64,000 nt of DNA from Desarmillaria ectypa. Lineage: Eukaryota > Basidiomycota > Agaricomycetes > Agaricales > Physalacriaceae. Below the pieces are notes generated by a model. The model did not search any database. It saw only the letters and a list, made by a program, of their open reading frames with translations, and was not told the DNA's origin. The stretch is taken from assembly GCA_030407005.1 (NCBI GenBank), contig JAUDYN010000002.1:2728001-2792000 (forward strand). The letters are read 5' to 3'. How positions within the stretch are numbered: position 1 is the first letter of the stretch; each line of letters begins with the position of its first letter. The position numbers and the translations under genes are program-made. This document shows positions 32,530 to 45,155 of the stretch, one piece after another.

Positions 32530-34085
32530 TTACCCGAATCCTTGTCCAGGTACAAAGGGCATCCTTTGGCTTCCACCTCCAGCGAGATTTGGTATAGCCG
32601 TACCAGCACGAGGCATCGACCTAGTTCCTGAAGGCCCTGCAAGAGAAGCACTACGAGCAGGGATAAAGTGTTGAGGACCTGTTGCCGGCGTTGGAGGTAG
32701 GAATCTCTTTCCACCAGTATTTGCTGACGAGGGCGGAGCGAATCTTTCTCCTGGAGGAAGGAATCGGTTTGAGGGGGGAGGTCCAGTGTTGGGCAGACGA
32801 GAAGGAACTATATTCGTTGGCGCGTTGACAGATTGCCGTTGTTGCGCTCGTGCATGCACTGGCGTGGGCGGCGGACCCATATTCCGGGGTTTGTTGTTAC
32901 CTTGCACTTGAGCAGGCTTGAATTTAGTGAGAGAAGAGGTTGCTGCTGCCTGTCCCTGTAAAACATCTTGATGTACTTTTGCTCGTTGGACGTTTCGTGG
33001 TGCCTGTATGTGCGATAACTGAGGTGGAGGCATGTGCGGTGTCAAGGGCGGGACATAGGCGTATTGCCTGGCGGACAGGGTTGAGATTATAGCAAATAAT
33101 GATGATCGAAGGGAACGCACTGCGCAAGGTTACGAGATACTGGCCTTTGCTGCCGCTGTCGAGCATTGTTAGCGGTATGTGGTGCCATGTCGTTTGCACG
33201 ATTATAGGATAAATTGGGTGGCTGTTGGCCAGGCGGTAGGGTGAGCCTATCGGGACCTATCAGAGAGGAATGGGGACTTGAAGTAGTCATTGGCCTGTGG
33301 TGCACCACTAATTTACAATCATGGAAACAAGAAGGTAAGGCATACCGCTGATCCATAGGGCGTTTCCCGTGAGCATTCATATTCTCCGACGGCTCTTGGT
33401 CATCTCTGCGGTGATAGATCTGCTGTTGAGAAGAATTGACTCCTTGCTGGTATGATGATATTTCCCCGGTTAAATACTGGTTCGCTCTGAAAACGGCAGA
33501 CATTGAGCTTTGTATCTTAGCAGACGGCCTGCCTCTCGCACCTTTTCAGTTCTGCCATCTCACGCTTGAGCTTCTCTATATACGCCCTCTGTTGTTGATG
33601 TCTGTTCCTGTAGTACCGTATCTGAGCAACCATGGAATCTTGCTGGAACTGAATAGTAGTCAGGAGATGCTGGACAAAAATGCGACCGAAAACACTTTGG
33701 CTGTATATGCAATGGAATCTAGTGCATACGGTATTGAGCGAAACCAGTCGGACATCGGCGGTTCCATCTTTTTCGTGACCCGGATTCAATGAATGCGAAA
33801 TGCTTAAAGCTGGTGACGCACCTCGCGTTGAAGGGGTACCAGCTGAATGCCAGGTGACCCACATACCGCACAACTCTGGCCAGCATCTGCCGCAAAAGGT
33901 CATGATCATCCAAGAGTCTTGCCATTCGACTGACCGAGATGGCTGTTGCAGACTATATGCCCGCACTCAGTTAACCAGAACGGAATGGTCGCGCCAGCGT
34001 CGGAGGAGAAAGGGAGTTGGCATCTTGCACAATTTACGAATTCCCAAAAGTCAAATTCCTGTTGGGATGTAGATGCTATCGACAT
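32530..34085 (-). CDS. RING-finger protein of the Zip3/HEI10 (CCNB1IP1-like) type
   Basis: Starts at 34085 with SIASTSQQEFDFWEFVN. The RING is read as CARCQLPF, FWLTECGHIVCNSHL and, after an intron, AGQSCAVCGSPGIQLVPLQ. This C3HC4-like pattern, followed by 'I-x-L-x-P-L', is characteristic of the meiotic SUMO/ubiquitin ligases Zip3, HEI10 and RNF212. Next comes SDWFRSIPYALDSIAYTAK and a coiled-coil segment QQQRAYIEKLKREMAELKR. The remaining 300 residues are disordered and rich in Gln, Pro, Asn and Arg (PPQLSHIQAPRNVQRAK) and end in VPGQGFG. Members of the family mark and promote crossover sites on the synaptonemal complex. The fit rests on domain order; a generic RING ligase remains possible. 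Confidence 0.78.
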
Positions 34086-35379
34086 TACTGGCGACGATGG
34101 GAAGGGTGGTGAGGGACGCGAACGAAGAGGCAATGAATAATAATTCCGAGATGCGACGCGTAAGAATTCACGTGAAGTGCACGTGATGAGATACAAGATA
34201 CTCTTCAACTTTTCCAAGTTCTGAAAGGCTTAGCTTGAATCGCCGATCGGTACTGGTTGGTACTTGTTGGGATTTTGCTGGAAAGTTCTAGCAACCCGAC
34301 ATCATGCCGAGAGTCGATGAGTAAGCACGAGAGGAGTAGAAAGTTGTAGTACATCCTAGATTCTAGTGCGAAGTAGTATAAATATGAGCCCTGTAGGAGC
34401 CATAGAATAACAAGTTCTTTACATCTGGCTTTAACCAGCCCGGAGTCTACCCTGCGCAACACCTGGGATTCCAACAGTACTCGCGGAACTCGTACCTGCA
34501 TACATTCTGCCAGTAGCTCTCATTGTTCAAAACTTCTGAACTTTCTAGGTTAACGGCAACAGCTGCGTATTACTCAGTTGTATCCATATATTTGGTATGG
34601 GCGCCCTGGTCACCTAATAGTGAAGTTTCAGCAGTGAGAATTCCTTTGTTGTCTTCTGGGACTTCGACGTTTTATGAGTGTTATCTGAACATAACCGCTT
34701 TCTGATCTTCGAACCTTCGGGCCGGCAGCAACACTTTAGGTGCCTCCGAACTCTTAGGCCTGGTTAGTGTATTTGATAAGCCCGCTGAAATTGGACTAAG
34801 GACATGTCAGCGGACATTGAGTGACTGATTGCAATTATGCTTCGTTTCATTCCCAGTTGGACCGCATGCAATCTTGGATGCCGTCTCATGAAAAGTATTT
34901 TCAGTCTACGACGAAGTTGAACCAGTAGATTTCGCATGTCAGACTGCTGGAGTCCTGCGTACTATCGCACAGTTATCATGATGTGAGGTAACGAAATATA
35001 ACGAGCGCCGCGTGGCGGTACAACACGCTGTTACAATGCTCCAGTGTTGATGACCACCGCCTGCGGGTTGTTATGCCGTAAATTAGTAAACCTCAACAGC
35101 AATTGTATGGGTAATTCTGTACAATAAATCCTAACAAACATACAGCTTTAGTTCGGCTATTGGGCTGCACCTATTATGGATGGTGCACTGGGGTCAAGTT
35201 CATATCAGCGTATGCAAAGGCGATGCTGTGACATTGCAGAAGGAGGTTATTTCGATGCATGTCCCTCCGAGGACGGCTGCCGGAATCGGAATCGTGAGAT
35301 TCAATGGGAACGTCCGAGTATAAGAGGTTAAGCACTCAGGGACGGGACTGCTTTCCAACAGCTCCCACAAGCATCTCCC
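34086..35379. other. Intergenic region, no supported gene
   Basis: 1.3 kb between the divergent starts of the RING protein and JmjC genes. Only short open frames without motifs are seen. A direct repeat-like phrase TTGGTACT.GTTGG at about 34255-34270 is too short to interpret. Confidence 0.4.
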
Positions 35380-38300
35380 ATGGGAAATTTGGAAGGATTT
35401 CGTAGACGAGCGAAAGCCAGCCAGCCTCAGTGGGGAGATGTTCCCTCCCAACACGGCTGGGATCGATTGAGTCCGGATTCCAAGTCGAGCACTTCGCCAC
35501 GTGCTGAAGCCGTCCACTCTTGCTCAGATTGCGACGCGTCTACCGGTATCGCCAGTATCAATATGGGTACAACGACCAAGATACGACATAATTGTCACAG
35601 GGTTTCTCTTACCACCAAAGACTGGTCGCTGGAAGGTCTCTTGCAAAAGGGAAAACGATTTTTCCTAGTACCTCGAGTGTCTGCAGTCGGTGACCAGTCC
35701 TTAGAGGATATACTGGAGCGATATGATAGCAATACGTCACCCTTGGTCATTGAGGGCTGGCACAAGCACTCTGGCTGGCTGGGGCAAAAATTCGGCCTCG
35801 AATGGCTCCGAGAGCATGGTCAGAAAGGTGAGTAGTACATCGCTTCGTCTTTGACACATAGGCTAATAAATAGATATTACGGTCCGTAATATTCACGATT
35901 GGTCGGATCGTACTGTCCCCTTGGAGGAATTCACGGAGCACTGCCGCTCAAGACCGTGTTTTGTTACACCAGGAGGTTCGCTCATATCGTACTTGTTTTT
36001 ATTATTATGTCTTCTGACCAACGCTATACCAGAGACTGTCAGGTGGTACGGAAAGGATGCCGAATGTCCAGCAGATTGGGATGAATGGCTGCACAAATCT
36101 GGGGTCATTCCATCTCGCCTCCTCCCAGACGATCCGCGAAACTGTTTGACGAATCTACCAAAATCTGTCAGTAATTCTGTCTTCGAGGTATATGGGTGTG
36201 GTTCTCAAAGTCTAACAGGCCGCTGTGGAAACCTTAATGTGCTACCTTGGTATGGGCGAAACGTTCACGCCGTGTCACAAGGATCTTTGTGCTTCCTCAG
36301 GACACAACCTTATGTGTTACACCGAGAATGACGGCTCCTCATTCTGGTTTATGACCAAGGGCTCCGATGCTCTGGTGGTGGCGGAATACTTTCGCACCAA
36401 GCTTAAACAAGAACTGGATCACGAGATGCACGTCGTTACTATCGAGGAGCTCGCCAGAGCCCCATTCGACGTCTATATAACCCAGCAAAAACTAGGTGAT
36501 CTTGTCCTGGTGCCTCCGAGAAGCTGTCATCAAGTCGTCAACTACGGTGGGATAACCATCAAAACATCATGGTCCAGAATGACCCTCAATGGGTTGGCAG
36601 TCGCTATTTATCATGAACTGCCCATGTATCAGAGGTAGGATAGTTTTACAATCTCAGCTGTTTAGTAACTGTAGCCGGTATAGGGTATGCCGGCGTGAGA
36701 CATACCGCATCAAGTCGACAATATATCATGCTCTATATCGGTCCCGCATCGAGCTTGAGGACCTTATACAGGGGGATAGATCTGATCGTACAAAGGACGT
36801 CGCAAATCGTCTTTCGAAACTATTGTCTCTTTTCGATTATATTCTGAAGAATGAATGTCCGCCCGGGAATATCTCCAGCCGGATACCCACAATTTCGGAG
36901 ACGTCTGGATGCGACGAGAAGGACGAGGATGTTCACGTAGTCTGCGACTTCTGTGGTGCCGACGCGTTTCAAAGCTTCTTCGAATGTCATACCTGCGCAC
37001 TTGCAAATTCTGAATCTTCCGGCAGCGCGACTTGTGGAAACAGTTATGCTCTCTGTCCCGCATGTTATTCCGAAGGACGAAGCTGTCGGTGCGAGACCAT
37101 GAAGGCTATGCAATGCCGGCCTTTCGAGGCCCTTGTTAAAGAACGGCGAAAGGCTGTCGAAGTATTGAAGTTCTTGCTGCATGTTGACTGTGAAGAGGAA
37201 AAGTTAGCTCCTCCCCTTTTTTCTTTGCACTGTGCTAATCGTAGTCGAAGGAATCTATTCTCAGACCGATCAGGAGTTTTCCGAGCTGCTTGTGCTTTGG
37301 CACGCCAACGAAGAAAGGTGCGTTCATGGCAGTTATAAGCCGTAATGTGTATTTTTTTCCCACTATGATAGCAGAATGCTCGTACATGCACGATCCCTGG
37401 CAATAGTTCACACTTTGTCCCTTCAACCTGGGCTCTTTATTGCGGAAAATGCCATTCATCGAAGTGCTATCTCCATCTTGCTACAAGTTACCGCATGCAC
37501 TCGGTAGAGGCCCTGTTACTTCATGGCAAAGGCAAGGAAAATGTATCGTATCACCAGAGGCACCTTGATCTCAAGAGGGATTACGAGAAGAGGTTGCCAA
37601 CTTTTTTTCGAGATACCGAAGATGGGACAATCCCGGATGCGAGTATAAGATCGGTGTACAACGCGTCCACTTTTGATCGGTGCAAACCCATGGATCCTAC
37701 GTTCATGAAATTGGGGTGGTATGACAGACATGCGGACATCATCATGGTGAGCTCTTGTTTAGTTTGCAGGACTATAATGATGATGATCAGTGACACTTCA
37801 TTCAGACAAACAACGACCCCGTTGAAAGGGGAGCTGATGCACCAGAATGTATAGATGACTTCCCTTTGTCTTCGGATTCAGGTTCAGCGGCCAATTCACC
37901 TTCAGTTCATGCTATATTGCATCCATCTTCAAGCGATAAACCCTCTTCGTCGACGACCTGCAAGAATGACGAGCCGATACAGTCTAAGAAGCGCAAACAC
38001 GTCGTCAGTGTCATGATTCCGACACTGTCTTCACTGAAACTGCAGCATCAAATGTTTGTTATCATACCGTCGTCATCTAAGCCAACCAGTAGTGGGCGAG
38101 AGGGATATTATACACAACAGAATGATGTACGTCCAAGTACAAATCTTCTTCCTTCAGCAGACCCATGATGTGTCTGTTGTGTGTAGTGCTCATCCGCTAT
38201 GCAGACCTCTCAGTCGATATCGTCAAAGCCGTCGACTACGCGTAATAGCGTTCCCGCCAAGACGGCCCCAAGATCATCATCATCTGCTATTAACCAGTCG

Positions 38301-39978
38301 ACCCGCAGCACTGCTACATCACGGAAAGGGAATCAGCATATGCATGCCGTACGTACAGGAATTAATCTTCGCCTTCCACTAGATTCATGTTGTCTTAGAA
38401 TCGGCCGGCGACGAACCCTTCCGCGATGATAATATCTCCGGCGTCAGCCAACCGTACTGTACCCGCGAAGACGGGGATTAAATCATCACCTTCTGTTGAT
38501 CAGTCGTCCTATGGTAATGGTCCCAGGCCTTCAGGCTCAAAGCCGCCACAATATAGGTTCTCGTTGAAGGAAACAGTCTCTGGAATATCACTCTCTGAAC
38601 CAGAGGACGAGGACAAGCCTTCGAAGAGGGCGCGGTGGAGCCCGTCAAGTCCTTCACAACCTTCACAAACAGACGTCTTCAAACGCCTTTCGTTTAATAA
38701 GAAATCCAGTCCGGTATCTGAAAACAAGGGAAAACCTCTCCGCTCCAGTGGCGTAGAGCAGAACCCTATGCCCCAATCATTGGTTGATGCCTATAATTAT
38801 TTAGGCGTTTCGGAAAGGCCTGAAGCAAGCAGTTCGCTTTCGAATAGCAATTCCATATCTCAGGCAAGCGTCATCAAAGACAGCCGCGGAGGATCTCCTT
38901 CGCCGGATTCTCAACAATCAGACCCCTCGAACCCGGCTAACTCAGATAACATGCTCATGCAAACTAGTACTCACCAAACAAATGCAGGTGTTAGCACTCT
39001 TGGGCTCTACTCTACCCCGTCGTCCTCTCGCGTTGACGTGCCAATGGCCGACGATATGCGTTCTCAGATCGGTCTTCAACGGGAAGGTGCAAGCGCTCCC
39101 AGGATCTCCTCTAACACACCGGCCTCTTACAATGACATACAATTATCTAGCGTAATGAATATTACTGAAGGAATAACACGAATTGTCGTTGCGGTGCTTC
39201 AGGTGAGTCGAGTTCATTCATCTAGTAACTCAGCAACTGATCTGGTACATTCTAGCAATTGCAAGCGGGGCCTGCACCGGTAAACGCGACTTCTCCTCAA
39301 GAACGTAATTCAAATGGACACGTTTCTCGATCCGGGCCTCCGTTGAACGCCCGAGAAGGTTAGTGTACTACGCCTACCATTCAAAGTGACACGTTCTCAT
39401 TTCTTGTGATTACAGAAAATCCCAGTCTACACTTCAATCCTCACTACCGGTATCGGGGACGCGGAAGACCCTGGGCACCTTATCCTCGAAATGTACAATA
39501 TCAGCCACGCTTTGACCAACCTCCCTCAAATCCAAATTTCTTTCCCCACAGCAATCCTCGCTATCGACAACGGGGCGGTTTCCGGATGCCGACGCACAGT
39601 CGTCGCTATCATCGGCATCATCCGTACGGCCAGCCTTCGCGCTATGAAGAGACTAGGGAAGCCTACGTCGACAACACGGATCTTTTTGTTATCTCTAGTG
39701 AACCTTTCTTGTATGTATCAGCATCATCTACCGCAACTGGTCCCCCTCCTTCTTCCAAGGGATCGGTAACCTCTCCACCTCCACCCACAACCCAAATTGT
39801 CCCACCTCCCGGTGCAGTTGCTCAACCACCACCTCTTCCATCGCTACCTCCTTCACCAATACACGGTAAGTCGATCCATCCAGTTTTAGGGATGTTTGTT
39901 CATCCTCCCTTAGTACGACCGCCTTCCCCGACCCAAGATTGGGAAGAAAACTACACAGACATCATGGACAGCTTGTAA
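35380..39978 (+). CDS. JmjC-domain protein, putative histone demethylase, with zinc finger and disordered tail
   Basis: A long multi-exon gene; an in-frame stop lies upstream of the ATG at 35380. The N-terminal JmjC fold is read through exons as VRNIHDWSDRTVPLEEF, RWYGKDAECPADW and then VETLMCYLGMGETFTPCHKD. Here His and Asp of HKD are two of the Fe(II) ligands; the third His is in PPRSCHQVVNYGG. KDM-type enzymes use this site with 2-oxoglutarate to remove methyl groups from lysine. A cysteine-rich zinc region follows: VVCDFCGADAF, ECHTC, YALCPACYSEGRSCRC, like KDM3-type fingers. The last 700 residues are disordered, Ser-rich, then RGRGRPWAPYPRN and proline runs, ending NYTDIMDSL. Nuclear; the target lysine is unknown. 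Confidence 0.85.
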
Positions 39979-40357
39979 TGCATACATCATTCTTTCTCCA
40001 TGGTCGCTGGTTTCCCTACCAGGTCCTTGTGTTTGATTTTGATACCTCGGAATCCCACCGCGTAGTTGTAGAATAACATTGCCTATTGGTAACTCTTGTG
40101 ATATTAGTGGTGATATAATGATTCTGTTCGCACAACGATCCTCCATAGATAACTCATACCAATTCATTGCCACATCATACATATTCTTCTAATCAAGCCA
40201 AATGACTCCGCATTGAGAACTGCCTTGGAGCGAGAAATGTACAACGTGAGTGAAACCAACTGGGGTGTTCCATATAATGGTAACAAAAATGTAAGGGATG
40301 TTATAATTGTTTAAAAAAGAAGTTGGGAAACAGGTACAAAATGCGTCAGCGTACAGA
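39979..40357. other. Convergent intergenic region
   Basis: 379 bp between the JmjC and Ran gene ends. AT-rich and without coding evidence; it should contain both 3' UTRs. Confidence 0.4.
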
Positions 40358-41456
40358 TTACAGGTCATCGTCTTCTTCGGGCAAGGGCACGGCTCCGGCC
40401 TAGAAAGTGTGTGAGTCATTGCAAGAGGTCCCTGATGTATGTTGCGTACCTGCTCCAACTCCTTGTTGTATTGCTCCATAAGAGCCGTGTCAATCGCCAC
40501 CTCAGCAGGCGCAAGAGCAGGTGCAGCGACGAACTCTAAGGTCGGGTTGCTGTGTGGTTGATGGTACATCAGCAAAGATCGTATGCGGCAGAGATACAGC
40601 AACATACCCAACCAACTTCCTCGCAAGCCACAGGAAAGGCTTCTCAAAGTTGTAGTTGGATTTGGCGGAGATTTCAAAGTACTGGAGATTCTTCTTTCGG
40701 TGGAAGGTGACAGCGCCAGTCTTCACTTTTCGCTCCTGCGCGTTATCGATGAGATCGGAAGACCGATTGCAGTCAGCGGAAACGAACCTTAACATCGACT
40801 TTGTTGCCACAAAGAACGATAGGGATGTTCTCACAGACACGCTCGAGATCGCGATGCCAGTTGGGAACGTTCTTGTATGTGATTCGGGAGGTGACGTCGA
40901 ACATAATGATTCCACACTGCCCCTGGATGTAGTATCCATCTCGGAGGCCACCGAATTTTTCTTGGCCGGCAGTATCCCAGACGTTAAAGCATATGGTACC
41001 AAAGTTGGTGGAGAAAGATAGAGGATGAACTTCGACACCAAGGGTGGCTGGAAAAACGGGTCGTTAGGCCGAAAAGACAGCGAGATAAGGTAGAAAAATG
41101 CAAGAAAATGGCAGAGACGCACCAATGTACTTCTTTTCGAATTCGCCAGTCAAATGGCGCTGTAGAATGGACATGATCAGGACGCGATCTAAAAAAACGA
41201 TGGTGGGGCAACGAACCTTGACAAAGGTGGTCTTGCCAGTACCTCCATCGCCGACTGCAATGAAGAATGTCCATGAATCGGAAGCGAGTGGGTGAAGACG
41301 TCGATGTAGAGATAGAATGGGCGACAAATGAAAAGAAATTAGAACATCGATAAAAGAGAGATGGGCAAAGGCGTGTCAGGGATGCAAAAAGGGCAGCCAA
41401 AGGATGGTGAACGCACCAAGAACGAGCTTGAAGGTAGGGATAGTGCCATCGGACAT
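40358..41456 (-). CDS. GSP1: GTP-binding nuclear protein Ran (GSP1)
   Basis: The small GTPase that drives nuclear import and export. The start at 41456 gives [13 protein letters not shown]. The P-loop [13 protein letters not shown] comes from a tiny exon. [13 protein letters not shown] precedes an intron, then [11 protein letters not shown], with the switch I threonine. Next is [20 protein letters not shown] (switch II) and the Ran basic/aromatic patch [22 protein letters not shown] is the guanine-recognition motif and [19 protein letters not shown] the SAK loop. The C-terminus PLPEEDDDL is the acidic tail unique to Ran. Six or more short introns. A long antisense frame over the first exons is a shadow. 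Confidence 0.96.
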
Positions 41457-42072
41457 GATAGAGAATGAAGAATGAAGAACGATGAGGTGAAGGAAAGATG
41501 AAAGTACTGAAAGAGTCAAAACAGAGCAGCTTTTCCAGATAAGGTTTGCGGCACGTCGGCAGCCACCACCTTACCCAGCCACCGTTCGTCATGCTGACTG
41601 CTACCGAATAGATTTCCTCGACGACGACGATGAGCTCGTCATGCCGCCCATTGACCGCATATACTCCCTACCAAATCCTGCAAACGAACGCTAGAATTAT
41701 TGCAAAGGAAGAAGATGCTGTCTACCATTGTCAGTTTGGGATCATCGATTGCGCCAAATTAAATAATCGCAGCGGTCTTTTCGGCCCTATGTTCCGACCC
41801 TCTTCGTGCAGGCAGGGCAACAAAAATCGTACTCTGTTGGCTCTTTGGTCTCTTATTTAGCTTTATTTCTTCCGAGCTACAACTGGTTCAAAAGGTAGAT
41901 GAGGATCTCCGTTTTTCCGCAGTTTGGAGGACATATTACCCCAGACAATTGCCGCCGGCACATCGGATCTCGGGACAAAATTCTCTCGAGAAGTGGCTCA
42001 CTAGGATTTATAATGAGTAATCGAGTCACTGTTGTTGGATCTACCCTTGGGACTTTTTCTTCTCGTACCACA
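41457..42072. promoter_or_regulatory. Divergent promoter region GSP1 / MFS transporter
   Basis: 616 bp between the divergent genes. A second in-frame ATG for the transporter lies at 42013, but the sequence 42020-42070 is pyrimidine-rich and looks like leader, so 42073 is preferred. No other coding evidence. Confidence 0.4.
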
Positions 42073-45066
42073 ATGACGACCACGACATCGCCCAGTTCCG
42101 CCCTTGACCCTGCCCCCGATGTAATTGCTGCACCTAAAAAGAAAGCGAAACCTGGAGAGTCCTGGAAGGCTCAAGAGACCCAAGTTCTCCCAAAAAATCG
42201 TCTTCCCATTGTGCGTTCCACGCTATCAATCCTTATTTATTTTCGCAATAGCATTCATCCAGGTTTTTTTTGGGTTCATGGCATGTGTATTTCTGTCAGC
42301 GATAGATCAGGTGTGTCCTCTACTGTTCATGACTTACATAATTTGAGTATATATGTTGTTGCGTTTTTAGACAATTGTCGCGACCGCTCTGCCAACTATT
42401 GTCGAGGAACTTGGTGATGGCAACAACTACAGTTGGGTTGGAAGGTTAGTCACTCCAAGTCCCCAAGCCGCTTCCGATTCTCGCTGCTCAACGCGCGATA
42501 ATTCTAGTGCTTACCTCCTTGCTGCGGCTACTTTATCACCGCTGTACGGAAAGCTATCGGATCTCATTGGTTAAGCTGTTCCCTTAACAGTACTATGCTC
42601 GTTGCTCATGCCGTCTGTAGGCCGTAAACCTATCTTGTACTCTTCCATTGTGACTTTTCTGGCAAGTTGTCTTCTCAGATCTCCTCATACTTCACTAAAT
42701 TTAACGATAGATTGGGTCCGCGCTGTGTGGCGCTGCTCAAAATCTCACCTGGCTCATCATATGTCGCGCCGTGCAAGGTATAGGAGGGGGCGGTATCATG
42801 CAACTGGTAAGTAGTAGATGTTCTTCCCTAATATACGTACACCTGATCACATTTCTAGGTGAATATCACGATCAGTGACATAGTTCCCCTGCAAGAGTAA
42901 GCAACAATTGTCGTAATATTTCCGTGATCTTAACGCATATGTACAGACGAGGAAAATATGGGGGCTTCATTGGGTCTACTTGGGGCATTGCCAGGTATCT
43001 TTACGGCTATCTCCCTTGTAGGCCTTTCTAAACATCTCATAGCGTCATCGGTCCTCTCCTTGGTGGTGTAAAGCGTCACTTTTTCATGTTCAATCTCTTC
43101 GACTTTCTGACTCCTTCGTTTTAGGTCTTCACTGACCATGTTTCATGGAGATGGTGAACAATAGACTTCTCTTATCTCTCTCGGAAGTCTACTAACGAGT
43201 TATTCTTAGGTGTTTCTGGATAAATCTGTATGTCTAGAAGGCAGGTATGGCCTGCTCACCCAGTTTAATCAATCATCTTTCTCTTGTAGGCCCACAGGCG
43301 GCATCGCTGCTCTTATCCTGTTCTTCTTCCTCAACCTCAACCCTCACCCAGGACGAAGTCTCCACGAACATGTTCAAGAGTTCGATTTTATCGGTTTGGG
43401 TTTGATCGTGGCAGGAGTAGTTTGTCTCTTAATTGGTTTCAACTTCAGTGAAGCGAGCTGTGAGTGGATCTCTGTATGTCATAGCAACGATCTACAACTT
43501 CGTTGCAGGGCAAGCTCCGAAAACCATCGTGTTGATTGTGCTCGGAGGCGTGCTTCTTGTGTGTGCTGGAATCTTTGAGGCCTACACAAAGAGGTCGCCG
43601 ATCATTCCACCGCGTCTATTCCAGGCAAGTTCACAGATTGAGCACGTCGGAAGCAAAGATCTAATGAATGATTAGACTCGAACCACAGCGATCATCCTGG
43701 TATCGACATTCCTTCATGCTCTATCATTCTTCGTGGGTAAGTGCAGAAGTTGGCCAGGAACATGTCAGCAGTTGATTTTCGTCGTTGCTAGGTGCATATT
43801 ATGTACGCTATCCTTCTTAGTGGCGTTTTCTCCTCTGACATCTTCCTAGTTGCCGGTATACTTCCAAATTCTAGGATCGTCTGCTACCGGTGCCGGAGTG
43901 AGGTTGGACAGACACTTCCCTCCTTCGCAATGATTCGTCAACCGCTTTTTTGACAGGATGCTTCCCTTCTCCCTGGGCTCCTCCTTTACATCAGCCAGCA
44001 TTGGGTACTTTGTCTCTCGCACCGGGGAGTACCGTCTAGCAATATGGATATCTTGGGCTGTGTTTACCCTTGGCTACGGGTTAATGATCATGTTGGACAG
44101 CCACTCTAATACGTGCGGCAATTGTCTTCGTGCTCTTCTTATTCACCAATGACTTATTTTCCAGGGCCGAGAAAGTCTTGTATCCGCTTATCGCAGCTGT
44201 GGGTCTCGGAACGTTGTTCCAGGTAGGACGAATTCGGATACCTCCGATTCGACTTCTTCATTGGCGGTCCTCGTAGGTCCCGTTGATCGCTCTACAGGCA
44301 GCGATGCCTCTCAAGGATATGGCGACTAGTACGGCGGCATTTGGGTTCATCAGGTTAGTCTATTCCCACGTCATTATGACATGCTGTGATTGATATTTTT
44401 CTTAATGTGATCAGGACGTTGGGCGGAACCGTTGGCATCTCCGTTGGACAGGTTGTCTTTTCAAGTGTATGTTTTTTTCCGACGCCTATGACCAGCATAT
44501 CAACGCCCATTTCATAGACACTTAGGAGGCGGCTCGCCAAGATACCTAACGTGGAGGTTGGCTTGCCTGGTGGGTCCTTAAGTGAAAGCGTACGGCATTT
44601 GAAGGACATAGCGGTATGTCCTTTCGGTGTCTCTTCTTGATACACATCGGACCCTATTCTCTCTTTTGCTTTGACAGAATGTCCAGCTGCGGGCAGATAT
44701 CATTCAAGCATACACGCGTTCCATCAGTTCGATATGGCTAGTCCACACGCCGATCTGTGGTGTAGGCCTGCTGCTAGGTGTGTACATCTATTGTTTTTAC
44801 ATGAGCTCAAGCTGATGTATTCTCGTACAGCATTTGGTATACGCAGGTACAGCTTGAAACGAGCGACAGTTAGAGGCGGCCCGCAAGGTGAGAAGGAGTC
44901 TAAGAAGGACAGGGAGTTGGATGCAGAAAAGGGAGAGAATGCTGTCACGAGTAGCGTTACCCTGAGCCACGGATCACATCATGACATCGGCATACAACAA
45001 ATAGACGCGGAAGAAGGTACAGTGAGAGAAGAGGCAAGCAGACGAAGCAGTAAAGAAATCGTTTAA
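42073..45066 (+). CDS. MFS drug:H+ antiporter (DHA2, 14-TM type)
   Basis: Multi-exon transporter with classic MFS motifs. After a polar N-terminus (KKKAKPGESWKAQETQVLP) TM1 reads FFGFMACVFLSAIDQ, then TIVATALPTIVEELGDGN, SWVGR and AYLLAAATLSPLYGKLSDL followed by IGRKPIL (motif A). Later come IICRAVQGIGGGGIMQLV, IVPLQERGKYGG and GPLLGGVFTDHVSWRWCFW (motif C and the DHA2 'W-R-W-x-F'). The second half contains TSTAAFGFIRTLGGTVGIS. It ends in a charged cytosolic tail rich in Glu/Lys. Such proteins export toxins or small molecules. One intron (42662-42710) uses a GC donor. About 15 short introns in total; the neighbouring FMO gene is convergent. Confidence 0.9.
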
Positions 45067-45155
45067 GCTGTCTCACTCAAGTTCGAGATCGGAATGGGTA
45101 TTATACCACTGTGACATATATCAGCTATTGCGACGTGATAATCTATCTAGAATGA

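Noticed and set aside
40984..41592. 202-codon minus-strand frame over the start of the Ran gene
   Set aside because: It overlaps the small 5' exons and promoter of GSP1 in another frame and has no motif; the GSP1 exons explain the region.
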